Shown: piece after piece, positions 1 to 10,831 of the stretch
Position numbering within the stretch: the first letter of the stretch is position 1
Layout of the letters: each line of letters begins with the position of its first letter
From: Pseudorasbora parva
Lineage: Eukaryota; Chordata; Actinopteri; Cypriniformes; Gobionidae
NCBI RefSeq assembly: GCF_024679245.1
Contig: NC_090178.1
Coordinates: forward strand, 29,545,955 to 29,609,954
DNA: 64,000 bases
Reading direction: 5' to 3'
The notes under the pieces: model-generated
The model's input: the letters and a program-made list of their open reading frames with translations, nothing else
What the model was told of the DNA's origin: nothing
The model's database searches: none
Position numbers and translations under genes: made by a program

Positions 1-1098
1 TCAGAAAAGGGCACCAAAAATACTTTTTTTTTTTTACTGCTACTTGCCACTTCTTCATATTGTTGCGCCTTTGCTTGAATTTATCTTAAAGTGTAATATT
101 GGGTAAATCTTTTTGTGTTCTATTCATTACACTAGAGTGCGTTTGAGGAAACATTTTACATATTTGCTTGTAAAATATGTCATTAACTAACGTAAACAGA
201 AGCACACGGTGCATATTTTAAAGACAATATTTTATGTAGATTTCTAGCTCTGTAAAAGTTTTCTATTATTAGCCTATTATTATTGTTATTAAAAATCTTA
301 GGGATGTCCCGAACACACCCAATGCCCAAGAATATACTTGATGTATCCTTCATCTATTTTTAAATTTACCGCGTTTCATCTTTACTGTGCTGTTGAGAAT
401 AGATATGAAGCCAAGGTGAGCGCTTGATGTTTATTTCAGGATTCAGTAGCAGGTGAAAAGAGAGAGGGACAAAGACAGACATGCAAGGGAATTTGCCGAT
501 ATTGTGGGCTCTTCTTTTAATACAAATATTTGAAATGCCCAGTGCCTTAAAAGCATTTTATCTAATTTTACAGAATAAGAAAAAAAACATGCTTCAAGGC
601 AAATTACAGTAAAATACTGTGATGCTATCCAAACAAGCTTTAATTTAAATAATGTCAATTTTGTTTCCAAAAAAGTCATATGCATATGAGTTATATTATA
701 GAATAATAAGCCATCTGTCACAACAGCTGAGGAAAACTGACTTTGTAAACTATACACCCTAGTCTGTGCTAACCAGCATAATCTCTTGACCCTAATTTAG
801 ACCACTGTTTAAGTTAAGTGGGGGTGCCCTCTTGAACAAGCCCGGACGACTTCCTCTCTAAACTCACGTCAGCCTTCTTATCCGACATGAATGACAGGAG
901 CTGTGGTGTCCTGCTTGTTCTCAGGAACAACAATAGTCCTCAGGAAGCACTTCTCATGGCTGTCCATCAAAATTCAACAAAGTCTTCACTGTTCTTGACC
1001 CGCAGAGACATCCCTCCCTCCCTGTGTTTCTGAAATCCCCCAGAGGCTACACGGCTTCAGTGCATTCCTCCACTCACTCGGTTTCTCTCCCTCCTTAG
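1..1098. other. 5' flank or first intron of col14a1, no gene seen
   Basis: I see no coding exon and no repeat that I recognise here. The last ~27 bases (about 1072-1098) form a pyrimidine-rich tract ending in TTAG, which resembles a 3' splice site. If it is used, this stretch is the end of a first intron and the promoter lies left of the window. If it is not, the core promoter should lie here. I see no clear TATA box or CpG island that decides between these. Confidence 0.5.
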
Positions 1099-1132
1099 GT
1101 TCAGGGCAAGCATCACTCACACAGCTATAAGG

Positions 1133-1220
1133 ATGCAGGTGTCGGGATTGAGGATTAAGCTGGGGTGTCCGCTTATCTTGCTGGCACTGATTCAGTTCTT
1201 CGCCCCTGTTTCGGCTCAAG
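1133..1220 (+). CDS. col14a1: col14a1 coding exon 1: start codon and signal peptide
   Basis: This exon encodes the first 29 residues of collagen alpha-1(XIV), a secreted FACIT collagen that binds the surface of fibrils in extracellular matrix. It starts with ATG at 1133. After a short basic stretch (R7, K9) comes a hydrophobic core (residues about 13-26, PLILLALIQFFAPV) ending in SAQ, a typical signal peptide with cleavage probably after Ala28. The exon ends at 1220 with one base left over (phase 1) before a GTAATT donor. The leftover G joins TT of the next exon to make Val30. The exon itself probably begins at 1099, after a pyrimidine tract and TTAG, so the first 34 bases would be 5' untranslated. 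Family members also have a signal peptide directly followed by an FN3 domain. The start is chosen as the only ATG that opens a signal peptide in the frame that splices on. Confidence 0.88.
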
Positions 1221-1911
1221 GTAATTGCTGTCTTCATGGTTCTGAATTGGCATTTTGCTCTGGTTTATTAGGCTTTTGTGTCGTTGTGTAAAATGTGAGG
1301 TGCTGTCCTCGTATATGATATTTGAAGGCAAATGGTTACATCTGATTGAGGTCTGAACATTTGACCCTTCATGCGTCTTCACATCTCCTAGGACTCATTT
1401 CAGTGTAATGCCTCTCAGTAAGAAGGTAAAAAGGGCTAAAGTGAGTCTTGAGGGTTTTTTGATAGGATAGAGATGTGGAAAAGCATTTAGTCTTACATCA
1501 CAGGGGACCACAATGATAATATCCCTCAAGGCAGCTTAAAAAGGCTTAATTGGTTGCTCTGTTTGGAAGGAGTTTCACATTCCTCCCGGACCCTCGAGTG
1601 TAAGGTTGAGTCTGGATCATCATCTGGAGTGGGAGTTACTGTTTGAAAGATAAAGTTTGGATTACTCTCTGAACTTTTTTTGTGTTCACTCTTCTTCCCA
1701 GACCAGCACTTTCGTGATGGGCAGGTGTAGTTTTTAAATGTGCCGCCTAGACAGGTTCTTTTCATGCCTAAAATCACTGAAAGCTGTTGTGCAGCTGAAC
1801 AGGGGAAATAAAACCAAAAAACGCTTGTAGTTAAAGGAATATTCTAGGTTTAATATCACTTAAGATGAATCAAACGCACTTGTGGCAGAATGATATATAT
1901 GAAAATAATAT

Positions 1912-2230
1912 AATGAAAATAAATGGTCCCATTTTATATTAGGTGGCCTTACTATGTTACTTGCATCAAAAAAATAAGTACAGTGTACTGATTGTGTTCA
2001 TATTGTATTGCAAAACACTTTTGCTGATATGGGTAAAGTGGTGGTATGGGTAAGTTTAAGGGTAGGGTTAGGTGTAAGGGAAGTTTCACAGACGTAAATT
2101 ATAAATGTAACTACAGAAATTAGTTACAGATGTAATTACATGGGGGTCATTTTTAAAATGTAAGTACAATGTAAAAACATGTATGTGCAAAATACGTGCA
2201 TTATACCAAATGATTAATTAAAATGTTATT
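1912..2230. mobile_element. Dispersed AT-rich element carrying the single-copy seed of the 42-bp minisatellite
   Basis: The stretch at 1924-1950 (GGTCCCATTTTATATTAGG and on) matches 26644-26670. The stretch about 2080-2225 is close to the reverse complement of about 26690-26820. Between them, 2040-2075 is a single copy, on the opposite strand, of the unit that makes up the large array at 26823-30402. The element therefore looks like a palindromic non-autonomous DNA transposon that occurs at least twice in this window. The superfamily is not determined. Confidence 0.6.
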
Positions 2231-2244
2231 ACATAGTTTAGTAG

Positions 2245-3039
2245 TTAAAGGGGTACTTCAGCGCTGGGAAGATGAATCTGTATTTAATCTGGGTCATCAA
2301 TGTAGTAGAAATGTGAAAATATTTTTGAATTTGGTGCCTTCTAGACTGAGAAAAGACAGAAAATGTATTTTTGTGTCATGGGCATGAAAGACTACAATTC
2401 TCAGAATGCTTCGCTGTCCTATGAGGCCATTCCCAAAGACACCTACTGGATTACTGTGACTGAGTTGGAGAAGACACTACAATTAAAAACTGAATGTGTC
2501 TGTTCAATATAATGAGTGAGTCACCGCGCGAGTGTCACAGCACTGAGCACTAACTGCAGGAGTCAGATAAATGAGTTAAGCTCTCGTGATGAGAGCTGAG
2601 GTAATCGCAACTACACTCGCGGCATACATTCACAACGTGAGATCAGTCTGGCGCATTTCAGTTCATGCCTTTGCAAGCTTAACTTTCACAGAAATTATTT
2701 TGAGAAGTTAAAAGACTTACATTGCTCACCATAGCTCCGTTTAAATTAGTGCCTGTAGCTGTGAGCTGAGCTCTGAGTGTAATCTCCATCCCCCATGCGC
2801 GGGTTCAAAACATGCGGAAATGGCTCCCTCTGCTGGCTGTAGTCTTTAGCCTTTGGCCAAACATTCCTCCTATAATGCAAATATCGTCAATTTGCATCAT
2901 AGGAGGAATTTTTCCAGAAATAAAACGCATAAATCTCTTGTCTCTGGGGATATGAGGGGGGAAAGCACAATCATTTGAATATACTCCAGGGTTACTACTG
3001 ATAAAAAGCCATATGCTAATCGCTGAAGTAACCCTTTAA
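2245..3039. mobile_element. TTAA-flanked MITE, family A copy 1
   Basis: The terminal inverted repeats are nearly perfect: TTAAAGGGGTACTTCAGCG on the left, and on the right its complement with one difference, ending at TTAA 3036-3039. A second copy with the same ends and shared interior (tagtagaaatgtgaaa, ttggtgccttctagactgag) lies at 48985-49647. No transposase is encoded. The flanking TTAA tetranucleotides suggest a piggyBac-like or other TTAA-targeting transposase supplied elsewhere. Confidence 0.75.
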
Positions 3040-3687
3040 GGGTTACAACAAATGCAAATACATTTTCTGTCATCTTTGCAGGACTGTGATATGAAGAGTG
3101 TCTAAACATATTTTAGCAACTGTGTGAAAGTGAAAAGCACATAACAGGGACAATACTGATATAAACATGAAAATCTGTCGAAACCGTATGTGTCATCGTT
3201 TTCAAATAGTCCACACTATACAATGTCAGTTACATCTCTTCACGAGACCATACTTTTCACCAACTGTTTTTCAAATACCATGAATACTAGGTATTGTTAC
3301 TGCTATATTGGTTTATTGATACACCTGGTAAATATAAATAAAGATGGCTGTAAAAATAAATCTACATTGTTTATCCTTTTAAGCTATCATTCAAAACATT
3401 CACAAAAACCTAACCTTTCATTGAAGTAAAAGAATAGAAAGTCAGGAGAAAAACACATTATGAAATAAATGTTTTTCTCCAAAACACGTTGGCCACAATT
3501 ACTGGCACCCCTAGAATATTTTATGAGTAAAATATCTCTGAAGTATATTCCCATTAATATAAAAAAACATTTATTTAGCACACCAGGCTGACTAGGAACA
3601 TGAAATTGTTCAGCTATGATGTCTTGTTCCACAGGAGTATAAATATGAGGAATCACAGAGGCCAAATTCCCTTAATCATTAATCTCA

Positions 3688-5220
3688 ATGAGTAAAGCCA
3701 AAGAATATAGTTCTGATGTGCAGCAAAAGATTGTTGAGCTTAACAAAATAGAAAGCGGCTGAAAGAAAACATCAGGGCAATAATTAAGAAGTTCCAATCA
3801 ACTAAAGATAGTACGAATCTGCCTGAAAAAGGACGTGTGTCTCATTGTCTTAATGTTTGCTGAGGAGGATAGATCAAGTGGACAAAGACTCTTCTTAGGA
3901 TCACAGATGGAGATTCACAGAGATTAGTTGAATCTTTGGCTCAGAAAGCCTTTAAAGGTCCCGTTCTTCGCGATTCCATCTTTCAAACTTCAGTTAGTGT
4001 GTAATGTTGCTGTTAGAGCATAAATAATACCTGTAAAATTATAAAGCTCAATGTTCAATGCCAAGCAAGATATTTTATTTAACAGAAGTTTCCTTTCAAA
4101 GCCTACAGTGAACGGCCGGTTTGGACTACACCCCTGCACTTCCTTCATGAATGACGTCACTAGAACCGTTTGTTGACTAACCCTCCGCCCACAAGTACAT
4201 GCAAAATAGGGGGCGTGGTCTTGTTGCTCTCCCACGTGGAGAAGAGCGCGCATTCAGCGCTTGCATCTTCCCGTTATGGTAAGAGGCGGGACCTTTCCGG
4301 GCAAAGTGCACTAAGCTGCTGTCCTATCACAAAACGGGAAGCGCTGGCCCAATCAGAACTCGTTACGTGTTTCTGAAGGAGGGACTTCATAGAACAAGGA
4401 AATCATCAGGCCGTTTTTAGGACAGAGGAAACAGCGGTGTACAGATAAGTCAATTGTGTGAAAAATACTGTGTTGTTTTACACGCGAAACATGAACTCAT
4501 GTTATATTGCACACTGTAAACAAAATCAAAGCTTCGAAAACACGTGAAGAACAGGACCTTTAAAAAAAATCAAACAACCCTTATAATCACCACATGTTGT
4601 TTGGGAGGGTCAAGAAAAATATCAAGAAAAAAATCTTCCTTGCTCATCTAGAAACAAACTCCATCATATTCAGTGGTCAGACATGACTGGAACTTTAAAA
4701 AGGACCTCTTTCTGTGGTCCGATTAAAATATACAAAGAGCTTTTTGGCAGCAAACCCACCAGATTGGTTTGGCGCAAACAGGGATAAAAAAATATCCCAT
4801 GCCCATGGTTAAATATACAACTGATTCTTTAATGGGTCTATTTTTTGCTGGAGTTCCTAGACATCTTGTTCAGATGGTATCATGGATTCTAACAAATACC
4901 AAAGATAAAAACAGAAATCTTATAATGGGCTGTTGTTGGATCTTCAATCAGGACAACAAATCCAAAACAAACATCAAAATCAACACACAAATGTGGCACT
5001 GAAAACAAAATGAAGCTTCTTCCATGACCGTCCCAGTTCCCTGACATGAACCCTATAGAGAATGAGTGATGAGCTGAAGATAAGAAGCACCCACATGGAT
5101 CTGGGAATCTGAAGGATTTGGAGAGATTCTTTATGGAGGAATTGTCTCTGATATCATGTCAGGTGTTTTCCAAATGCATCAGGCATCATAGAAGAAGTCT
5201 CAGAGTTGTTATCTTGGAAA
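3688..5220 (+). pseudogene. Tc1-like transposase pseudogene
   Basis: The reading frame starts at 3688 with MSKAKEYSSDVQQKIVEL, the characteristic N-terminus of fish Tc1 transposases, which leads into the helix-turn-helix DNA-binding domain. Stops appear within about 25 codons (…IESG-stop). A MITE (3952-4563) then splits the gene. Downstream pieces are still recognisable: a diverged region with TGGTCCGATTAAAATA, the place of the WSDETKI motif; the QDN region near 4947-4960; and nucleotides for DMNPIE around 5040-5065. The gene is dead through many substitutions, stops and the insertion. Confidence in the family is good, in the exact ends low. Confidence 0.72.
3952..4563. mobile_element. TTAA-flanked MITE nested in the Tc1-like element
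   Basis: The ends are TTTAAAGGTCCCGTTC (left) and the complement of TTTAAAGGTCCTGTTC (right), each with TTAA (3952-3955 and 4560-4563). The interior is GC-richer than its surroundings and has no coding frame of note. Tc1 transposase-derived sequence continues on both sides, so the MITE arrived after the Tc1 element. Confidence 0.72.
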
Positions 5221-5283
5221 AAGAGGGTTGCAAAAACTATTCAATAAAAGGGTGCCAATAGTTATGGCCAATATGTTTTGGAG

Positions 5284-5415
5284 AAATACCACAATACACT
5301 GGTATTGCATCCTTCATATCTCCGAAGAGTCTTTAGTTTTAAGACAGATACGCCATACAGATCTTTCTGAAAACAGACGCGCTTATGAAGGCGTGTAGTG
5401 GGCGGGGCTAAAGAA
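5284..5415 (+). repeat. Fragment of repeat family B
   Basis: This stretch (ttgcatccttcatatctccg … gggcggggctaaagaatcac) matches the left part of the longer copies at 44317-45512 and 8229-8875. It is cut off at the right by the CA microsatellite. Confidence 0.65.
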
Positions 5416-5417
5416 TC

Positions 5418-5525
<108 letters not shown>

Positions 5526-5741
5526 TTCATTTATTTTATTTACGCTATTTAGACACATTTTAACATGTAACCCAACCCCACCCCATCCCTAAACCTACCC
5601 ATTTGTGTGAACATGATATAAAACACAGGAGATAACATATGACTGCATCCATGAGTTATTCAAAAAAGTTAAATAATCCAAGTTTTCTGAGGCCAAACGA
5701 TTGATTTGCATGAAGAAAATCCCCAAAAGCCCCAAAATAAT

Positions 5742-5782
5742 GTGCACCTTTAAAGAGTTGGATTTTCATGCTAAACATGGAC

Positions 5783-5854
<72 letters not shown>

Positions 5855-5901
5855 TAATTAGTCCATGTTTAGCATGAAAATCCAACTCTTTAAAGGTGCA
5901 C
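5742..5901. repeat. Perfect 41-bp inverted repeat around an (AT)n run
   Basis: The arm 5742-5782 (starting GTGCACCTTTAAAGAG) is exactly reverse-complementary to 5861-5901. An (AT)n microsatellite (about 5788-5855) sits between the arms. The right arm overlaps the left end of the MITE at 5890-6568, and the left arm contains that MITE's terminal motif too. Confidence 0.9.
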
Positions 5902-6568
5902 TATGCAACTTTCCGTCCACTAGAGGGTCACCTATTAAAAAACAAATGCGTAGTTAGATGACGCAAAGTTTGAGCGCAGCATCTTGGGACATGTGGTCTT
6001 CAGCTCACAGCTGGTGGAAAATAGGACTCAGGCAGAAATCACGTTCAATAATGTGGTTATTAACTTTACTGTAGTATGAAGCAGAGCAGGACTAAGTGTT
6101 GTGGAGCTGAGCACAGCTGCTGGAGCGATTGTTACACAAATACCCGCCTCGTGAGCACTGGGACTTTTATCATGACGGGACGGGACACAATCACCGGGCA
6201 CCTACACTATTTCCGCTCTTCCGGTTATGATTATGAGGTAATGCAGCTCTGTTTATCATATTAGATACATTTGTGTGTTGAAAGTTATGACGTTACTCTG
6301 TGCGTTCACTTGTTCACACAGCTAAGAGTAAAGCGTTTCTGCTAAATAAAACCTGAAACTGAGGGTAGCACAGATATAACGCAATTGACTTCCTCAGATG
6401 CTATGCTGAAACGTCCCGGTCCTTAGTTAAAATAGCCATTTTCTCACAATTTACAAATAGTTGGAAACATTTGGGATATTTTAGGTACTCAACTGAACAA
6501 AATATAAAACACTGACCTAGTGGTTTTTGGATATTTTACTGCAAAAATACTACATAGTGCACCTTTAA
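5890..6568. mobile_element. TTAA-flanked MITE with TTAAAGGTGCACTATG ends
   Basis: The left end TTAAAGGTGCACTATGCA and the right end (complement of TTAAAGGTGCACTATGTA) form terminal inverted repeats, with TTAA at 5890-5893 and 6565-6568. The interior has short frames only (for example at 6076-6264) that resemble no known protein to me. Confidence 0.75.
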
Positions 6569-8228
6569 CAGTGTAAATAAGTCAGAATACATACAATAGT
6601 ATTAGACCCAGCGTTAAGGAACTAACCCCCCCCCAAAAAAAAGTTTAGTATAGGTGGTACATTATTATATTCAAAACCTCTGCAGACCGTACAACAGCTA
6701 ATGTAAAATAATTGTTGCCACATTATGTGAAGTTATTGTTTGTGCTAATGAACACTATGCCACAAATTCTGTCTACTAAGTTTAACGTGGCTTTTTTGAA
6801 CCTGCCATATTCCTTTAACACGGCACCGATGTACAGTCTAGAACTGTTTGTGGGTACTTGAAGCGTTGGAGTGAAAATGCTTGCAATTACTGACAATGCC
6901 CTGCTGAGAATGTATGGGCAGAAGCAGACAGTGATACAAAGCATTTTGAAGCGGTATGATGAGACATTATGAGAGCGTTTTGGAAGGGTATTTATTGTGA
7001 AGTTGTGGAAAAATGAAACAAAAGAACTGAAGGTCAAACCTAAACAGGCTGTCTGAAGTCCTGTCAAAAATACTGTCTGCAATCCTGTCTCCAGCTGTCA
7101 AAAAACACACACTCATCCACTGTTTTAAAGTAATTATTGTTTGGATTTACATGGGAAGTACATCTCATTACAAAACAGTTTGTAATGTATTTTTACACAT
7201 TGAGAGGTGGGAAATGTAGCCAAGTTTCCCTGATTTTCATTATATGGCCCTAAATAATTCCTGCTGCTAAGATTAGTGGAAATGTACATCACATCCAGCA
7301 AGACAATTGTAAAAGTACAGAATGTTTTTGACTGTTCACGCTAAGTAAAGTAGGCATTAATATTTTAATTCCCTCAACCTCATTTTTTTATATTTTATCT
7401 GAATTTGTTCAAAACAAGTTCGGAGCCCTCTGACAGGTGAGTAATTGGAAGCATGCTGATAAAAGAACCTGGTGGATTTTGGGAGTAAGAACTATTTGAG
7501 TGTCTCCAAAAGGATGAAAGATAACCACATCAAAGACCTACGGATTTGTGGGTGTGCGTTTCTAACATACAGACAGATACAGGACCTCCTGCTCGTATTG
7601 CTCTCGTTTCAAGTTACAAGTCAGCACTTGTCACCCTTAAACCACCATGGCTATTGTTCTTTTCCTCCCCCCTCAATCTCTACAGGATTCTACTTGGCAC
7701 AGAACCTTTAATCACCAAAAGCCAGGAGACGTGGATACCTGGGTTTGCTAAGACAGTTTTCCAAGGAATATTCTATGAAACTGTCACGATACTGCTTCCA
7801 GAAATCTGTTTTCTTTTTTCACGCCGACGAATGTATTACGTTCTTCTTCATTATTCATGGCTCGTGAACAGAGTTTTAGCATCTCAACATTGTTGGATTT
7901 ACTTTCCGAATTGTATCTCGCATACATTTTTCATCTCTGTCATTGTGTGCTGTACTGAGCTGGCACGACACACTTCCCCCTCTATTTTCGTACTACTAGG
8001 CTGGTTACTTTATACACAGATGATCCGTTGTGAAACATTTTCCAAATACTCTAGATGGCTGGATTTATATCAATACTAATTTCATCCCACTCACAGGATT
8101 GACTAAGAATTATTACTGACACTTTCCATGACATTGACACTTAGTTTTTTTTAAACCACATACTATATTGTACCATTTTTAGAATAATTATAAGTATAAA
8201 TAAAAAAATCTAACAAATATTTTTCTTT
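6569..8228. other. Intronic sequence with nothing recognisable
   Basis: This stretch is AT-rich and without inverted or tandem repeats that I could see. Two overlapping open frames (7472-7711 and 7546-8079) have no recognisable domain, no plausible initiation context and a composition like translated noncoding DNA. I do not call them genes. Confidence 0.5.
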
Positions 8229-8875
8229 AAAGGTTACATATCACACATAGTTTCTGCCAATCTCATGTTAATCTTGAGGACCTATGCAGTGGTATTGAAT
8301 CCTTCATATCTCTGATAAGTCTTTAGTATTATTATATTTATAAAAGACAGATACGCCATACAGATTCTTTATGAAAACAGACAAACTCGTAGAGCGTGCA
8401 ATGGGCGGAGCTAAAGAGTCACGAGCATACGTTCGTGTTGTTTAATGCACTTTTGCGCCGATTGCCAACAAAACAGACATTTGATGCAGTTTCACTCATG
8501 AACGGGAACATCAAACACTTGCAGAACTCTGCTGCTCTGGAAAAACAAACTGCGTCCACTGTTTCCTTAACACTGGGTTATTTGGGAAGCTGAATAAGAT
8601 TATCTTTCTCTCACAACCAAAAACACACTTCTTTAGTGACATTGCTGTCTAAAAACAAAACGACAGCACTGCCGACGGCTCTCGAAACCCGAACGAAGCA
8701 TATTGATGGGCAAACTCTTGCTTCGCTCTGGTTGATGTGCACAAGCGCTCTCCCTGGAGAAGTGCCCATACAAGGAATTCAAAATGTTGGCCAAATTCAG
8801 TGTAAATAAGTCTGAATGGATTTATGGGAAATATCAGCAGCAACTCACAAACGTTTGGTCCCAAACCAGATAGAC
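8229..8875. repeat. Diverged copy of repeat family B
   Basis: 8240-8420 matches the left half of the family (tctgccaatctcatgttaat, ccttcatatctc, agacagatacgccatacag, gggcggagctaaagagtcac). 8640-8775 resembles the right half, including the segment around CCCATACAAGGA. Compare 44317-45512 and 59808-60310. Confidence 0.6.
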
Positions 8876-9754
8876 CCTAATGAGTGACAGCTTCATTTAA
8901 GATAAACTTTCAACCCTATTACTTGCAACCCTGTTTCCTACTGGATAGTTTCCACTTTAGAAAGATAGAGGCATGGAAATGTGTTTCTATATATGCTGAT
9001 TGATGGAAATGAGTCGTAGTTCCACATATTTGGACTAATTGTGGTGTGGGTGTCCATGAGAAGATGCTCACAACAAAAGAAACCCAGCACCCAGAAACCC
9101 AGTGTTCCGTTCCTCAGGTTGGTGTGCCAAGATCAGTTTTATGCCTTACTCTCTGTCTGCTTAAATGCCCTGTTTCCAATAGTATTGAACTCTGGGTTTC
9201 ATTCTTAGATATTTTCCTTTTCTGTTTGTGCCGAGATGGTTTCTTCATATATTATTTATGTAACACCTCGGTTTCTTTCTCTGGCTAGAATTGTTGCATG
9301 TTAGTATATCAGAACAGAGAAACATTGATTAATCAATGTTTCATTACCTTACATGTGGGATGTGTGATGTTTGGGTGTGGTGATTTCTCATAGGGCTTAC
9401 GTGGTTTTAACAACTGATTATGGGTCAGGAATTTTTATGCTGTATGAAAATGCTTAGGAATTAAATATTAAAGACAACCCCTAATCAGTTGTTTATGGCC
9501 ATAGACACTCATAAACTGAAGTATTAGCTGAACTGTTTAAGACTTGTCTTCCTCTTGAACCTCACTGGTATTTAGTATGCTTTAGAAAATAGCAGAAAGC
9601 TACACTTCTGACCTTTAAGTCATATTCTCTTTTTAATAACCATCTTGTCATTTTTAATGAGACATTAGCTTTCCGTTCCTGACTTTATGTGCATTTTGTC
9701 AGATATAGGCCTACAATAAAATCATAATATGAAATCACCTTTTATTTCCACAGA
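8876..9754. other. Intronic sequence with nothing recognisable
   Basis: No repeat, exon or RNA gene was recognised here. Confidence 0.5.
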
Positions 9755-10575
9755 TTAAAAAGTTAGTTCACCCCCCCCCCCCCCCCCAAAAAAAAATGTC
9801 ATTAATTACTTACCCTCATGTCGTTACAAGACCTTAGATCATCATCATCAGAACACAAATGAAGATATTTTCTTAATTTGAAAAATCTGAGAGCTCTCTG
9901 ACCCCTCCATAGACAGCAGTTTAATTAACACTTTCAAGGTCCAGAGAGGTAGTAAAATCATTGTTAAAATAGTCCATGTGACTGCAGTGGTTCAACCTTA
10001 ATTTTATGAAGCGACGGGAATACTTTGGACGCAAGAAAAAACAAATAAAAACGACTTCATTCAACAATTTCTTCTCATCTGTGTCATTCTCCTACATTGC
10101 GACGTAGTATAAACAGTGCAGCACTTCCGAGTTCTAAGGCAGAACGGTGGCTCACCATTGGCCAGCTCCTGCGTCATCATCATGCAAAGGTGTTGTAGTG
10201 CTCACGTGAACAGTTTCGGCCAATGCAAAACGCCGGCTTTGCGTCAAAATATTTACAGTGTAGGAGTCTGACACAGACAAGAAGAAATTATTGAATAGAG
10301 TCGTTATTTTTGGGCTTTTTTTGTGGACAAACAGTATTCCCAACGCTTCATAAAATTAAGGTTGAACCACTGTGGTCACATGGACTATTTTAACAATGTC
10401 TTTACAACCTTTCTGGACCTTGAAAGTGGTAAATAAATTGCTGTCTATGGAGGGGTTAGAGAGCTTTTGGATTTCATCAAAACATCTTAATTTGTTTTCC
10501 GAAAGATTTGGGTTTGGAACGACATGAGGGTGAGGAATTAATGACAGAATTTTCATTTTTGGGCAAATTGCTAAT
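9755..10575. mobile_element. Palindromic MITE, 'TCACCCTCATGTCGTT' group
   Basis: The left arm holds CTTACCCTCATGTCGTTAC, a 'paired' segment near 9935-10030 (ccatgtgactgcagtggttc) and a C-run. The right arm holds the complements (ggttgaaccactgtggtcac near 10360, GGAACGACATGAGGGTGAG near 10517). TTAA stands at the left end (9755-9758). The right TTAA is missing or mutated. The same end motifs recur at 13445-13536, 14155-14911, 23142-23471 and 31322-31836. Confidence 0.7.
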
Positions 10576-10714
10576 GTAACAAAATTGAGAATATGACTTG
10601 AAACAAACCTTTCCTTAGATTTGTATGCAATTACAAATAAAACGCTCCTCTGAAAAATATAAAACGTTTTTTTTTTGTCATAAGATTTTGAGTTAATCTA
10701 TTTTTCCCTTGCAG

Positions 10715-10831
10715 TTCCAGCCCCAAGAAGACTTCGCTTTAGAGTTCTGAGTGCAGGCAAGCTACTTGTCTCATGGAAGGAACCAAAAGGAGAATATGAT
10801 GGCTACAAATTTATATATAATAGTGAACCAG
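10715..10831 (+). CDS. col14a1: col14a1 coding exon 2: first half of FN3 domain 1
   Basis: This exon encodes residues 30-68 plus one base of codon 69. It follows a pyrimidine tract and GCAG, and ends before a GTAAGA donor. The peptide begins VPAPRRLRFRV and contains LLVSWKEPKGEYDGYKF, the usual layout of strands A-C of a fibronectin type III module, with the conserved Trp49 and the Y-x-Y/F strand-C pattern. The Pro-rich start PAP plus R-L-R-F resembles the first FN3 of collagen XIV rather than XII. Both edges are phase 1, as expected for an FN3 module coded by two exons (this and the next). In the collagen, FN3-1 is the N-terminal part of the large NC3 region, which projects from the fibril surface. 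Confidence 0.9.

Larger units (their letters stand above)
3300..5283 (+). mobile_element. Degenerate Tc1-like transposon (family 1), interrupted by a MITE
   Basis: The left part holds remnants of a terminal repeat (ggctgtaaaaataaatct near 3344 and TTGGCCACAATTACTGGCAC near 3490). A transposase remnant follows. The right end near 5260-5283 repeats the motif as TATGGCCAATATGTTTTGG. The same family occurs on the other strand at 38839-39860. The right end is cut off by another repeat that begins at about 5284. Confidence 0.75.

Noticed and set aside
7472..8079. Overlapping open frames of 79 and 177 codons in intron 1
   Set aside because: No recognisable domain, no splice or homology support, and a composition typical of translated intron.
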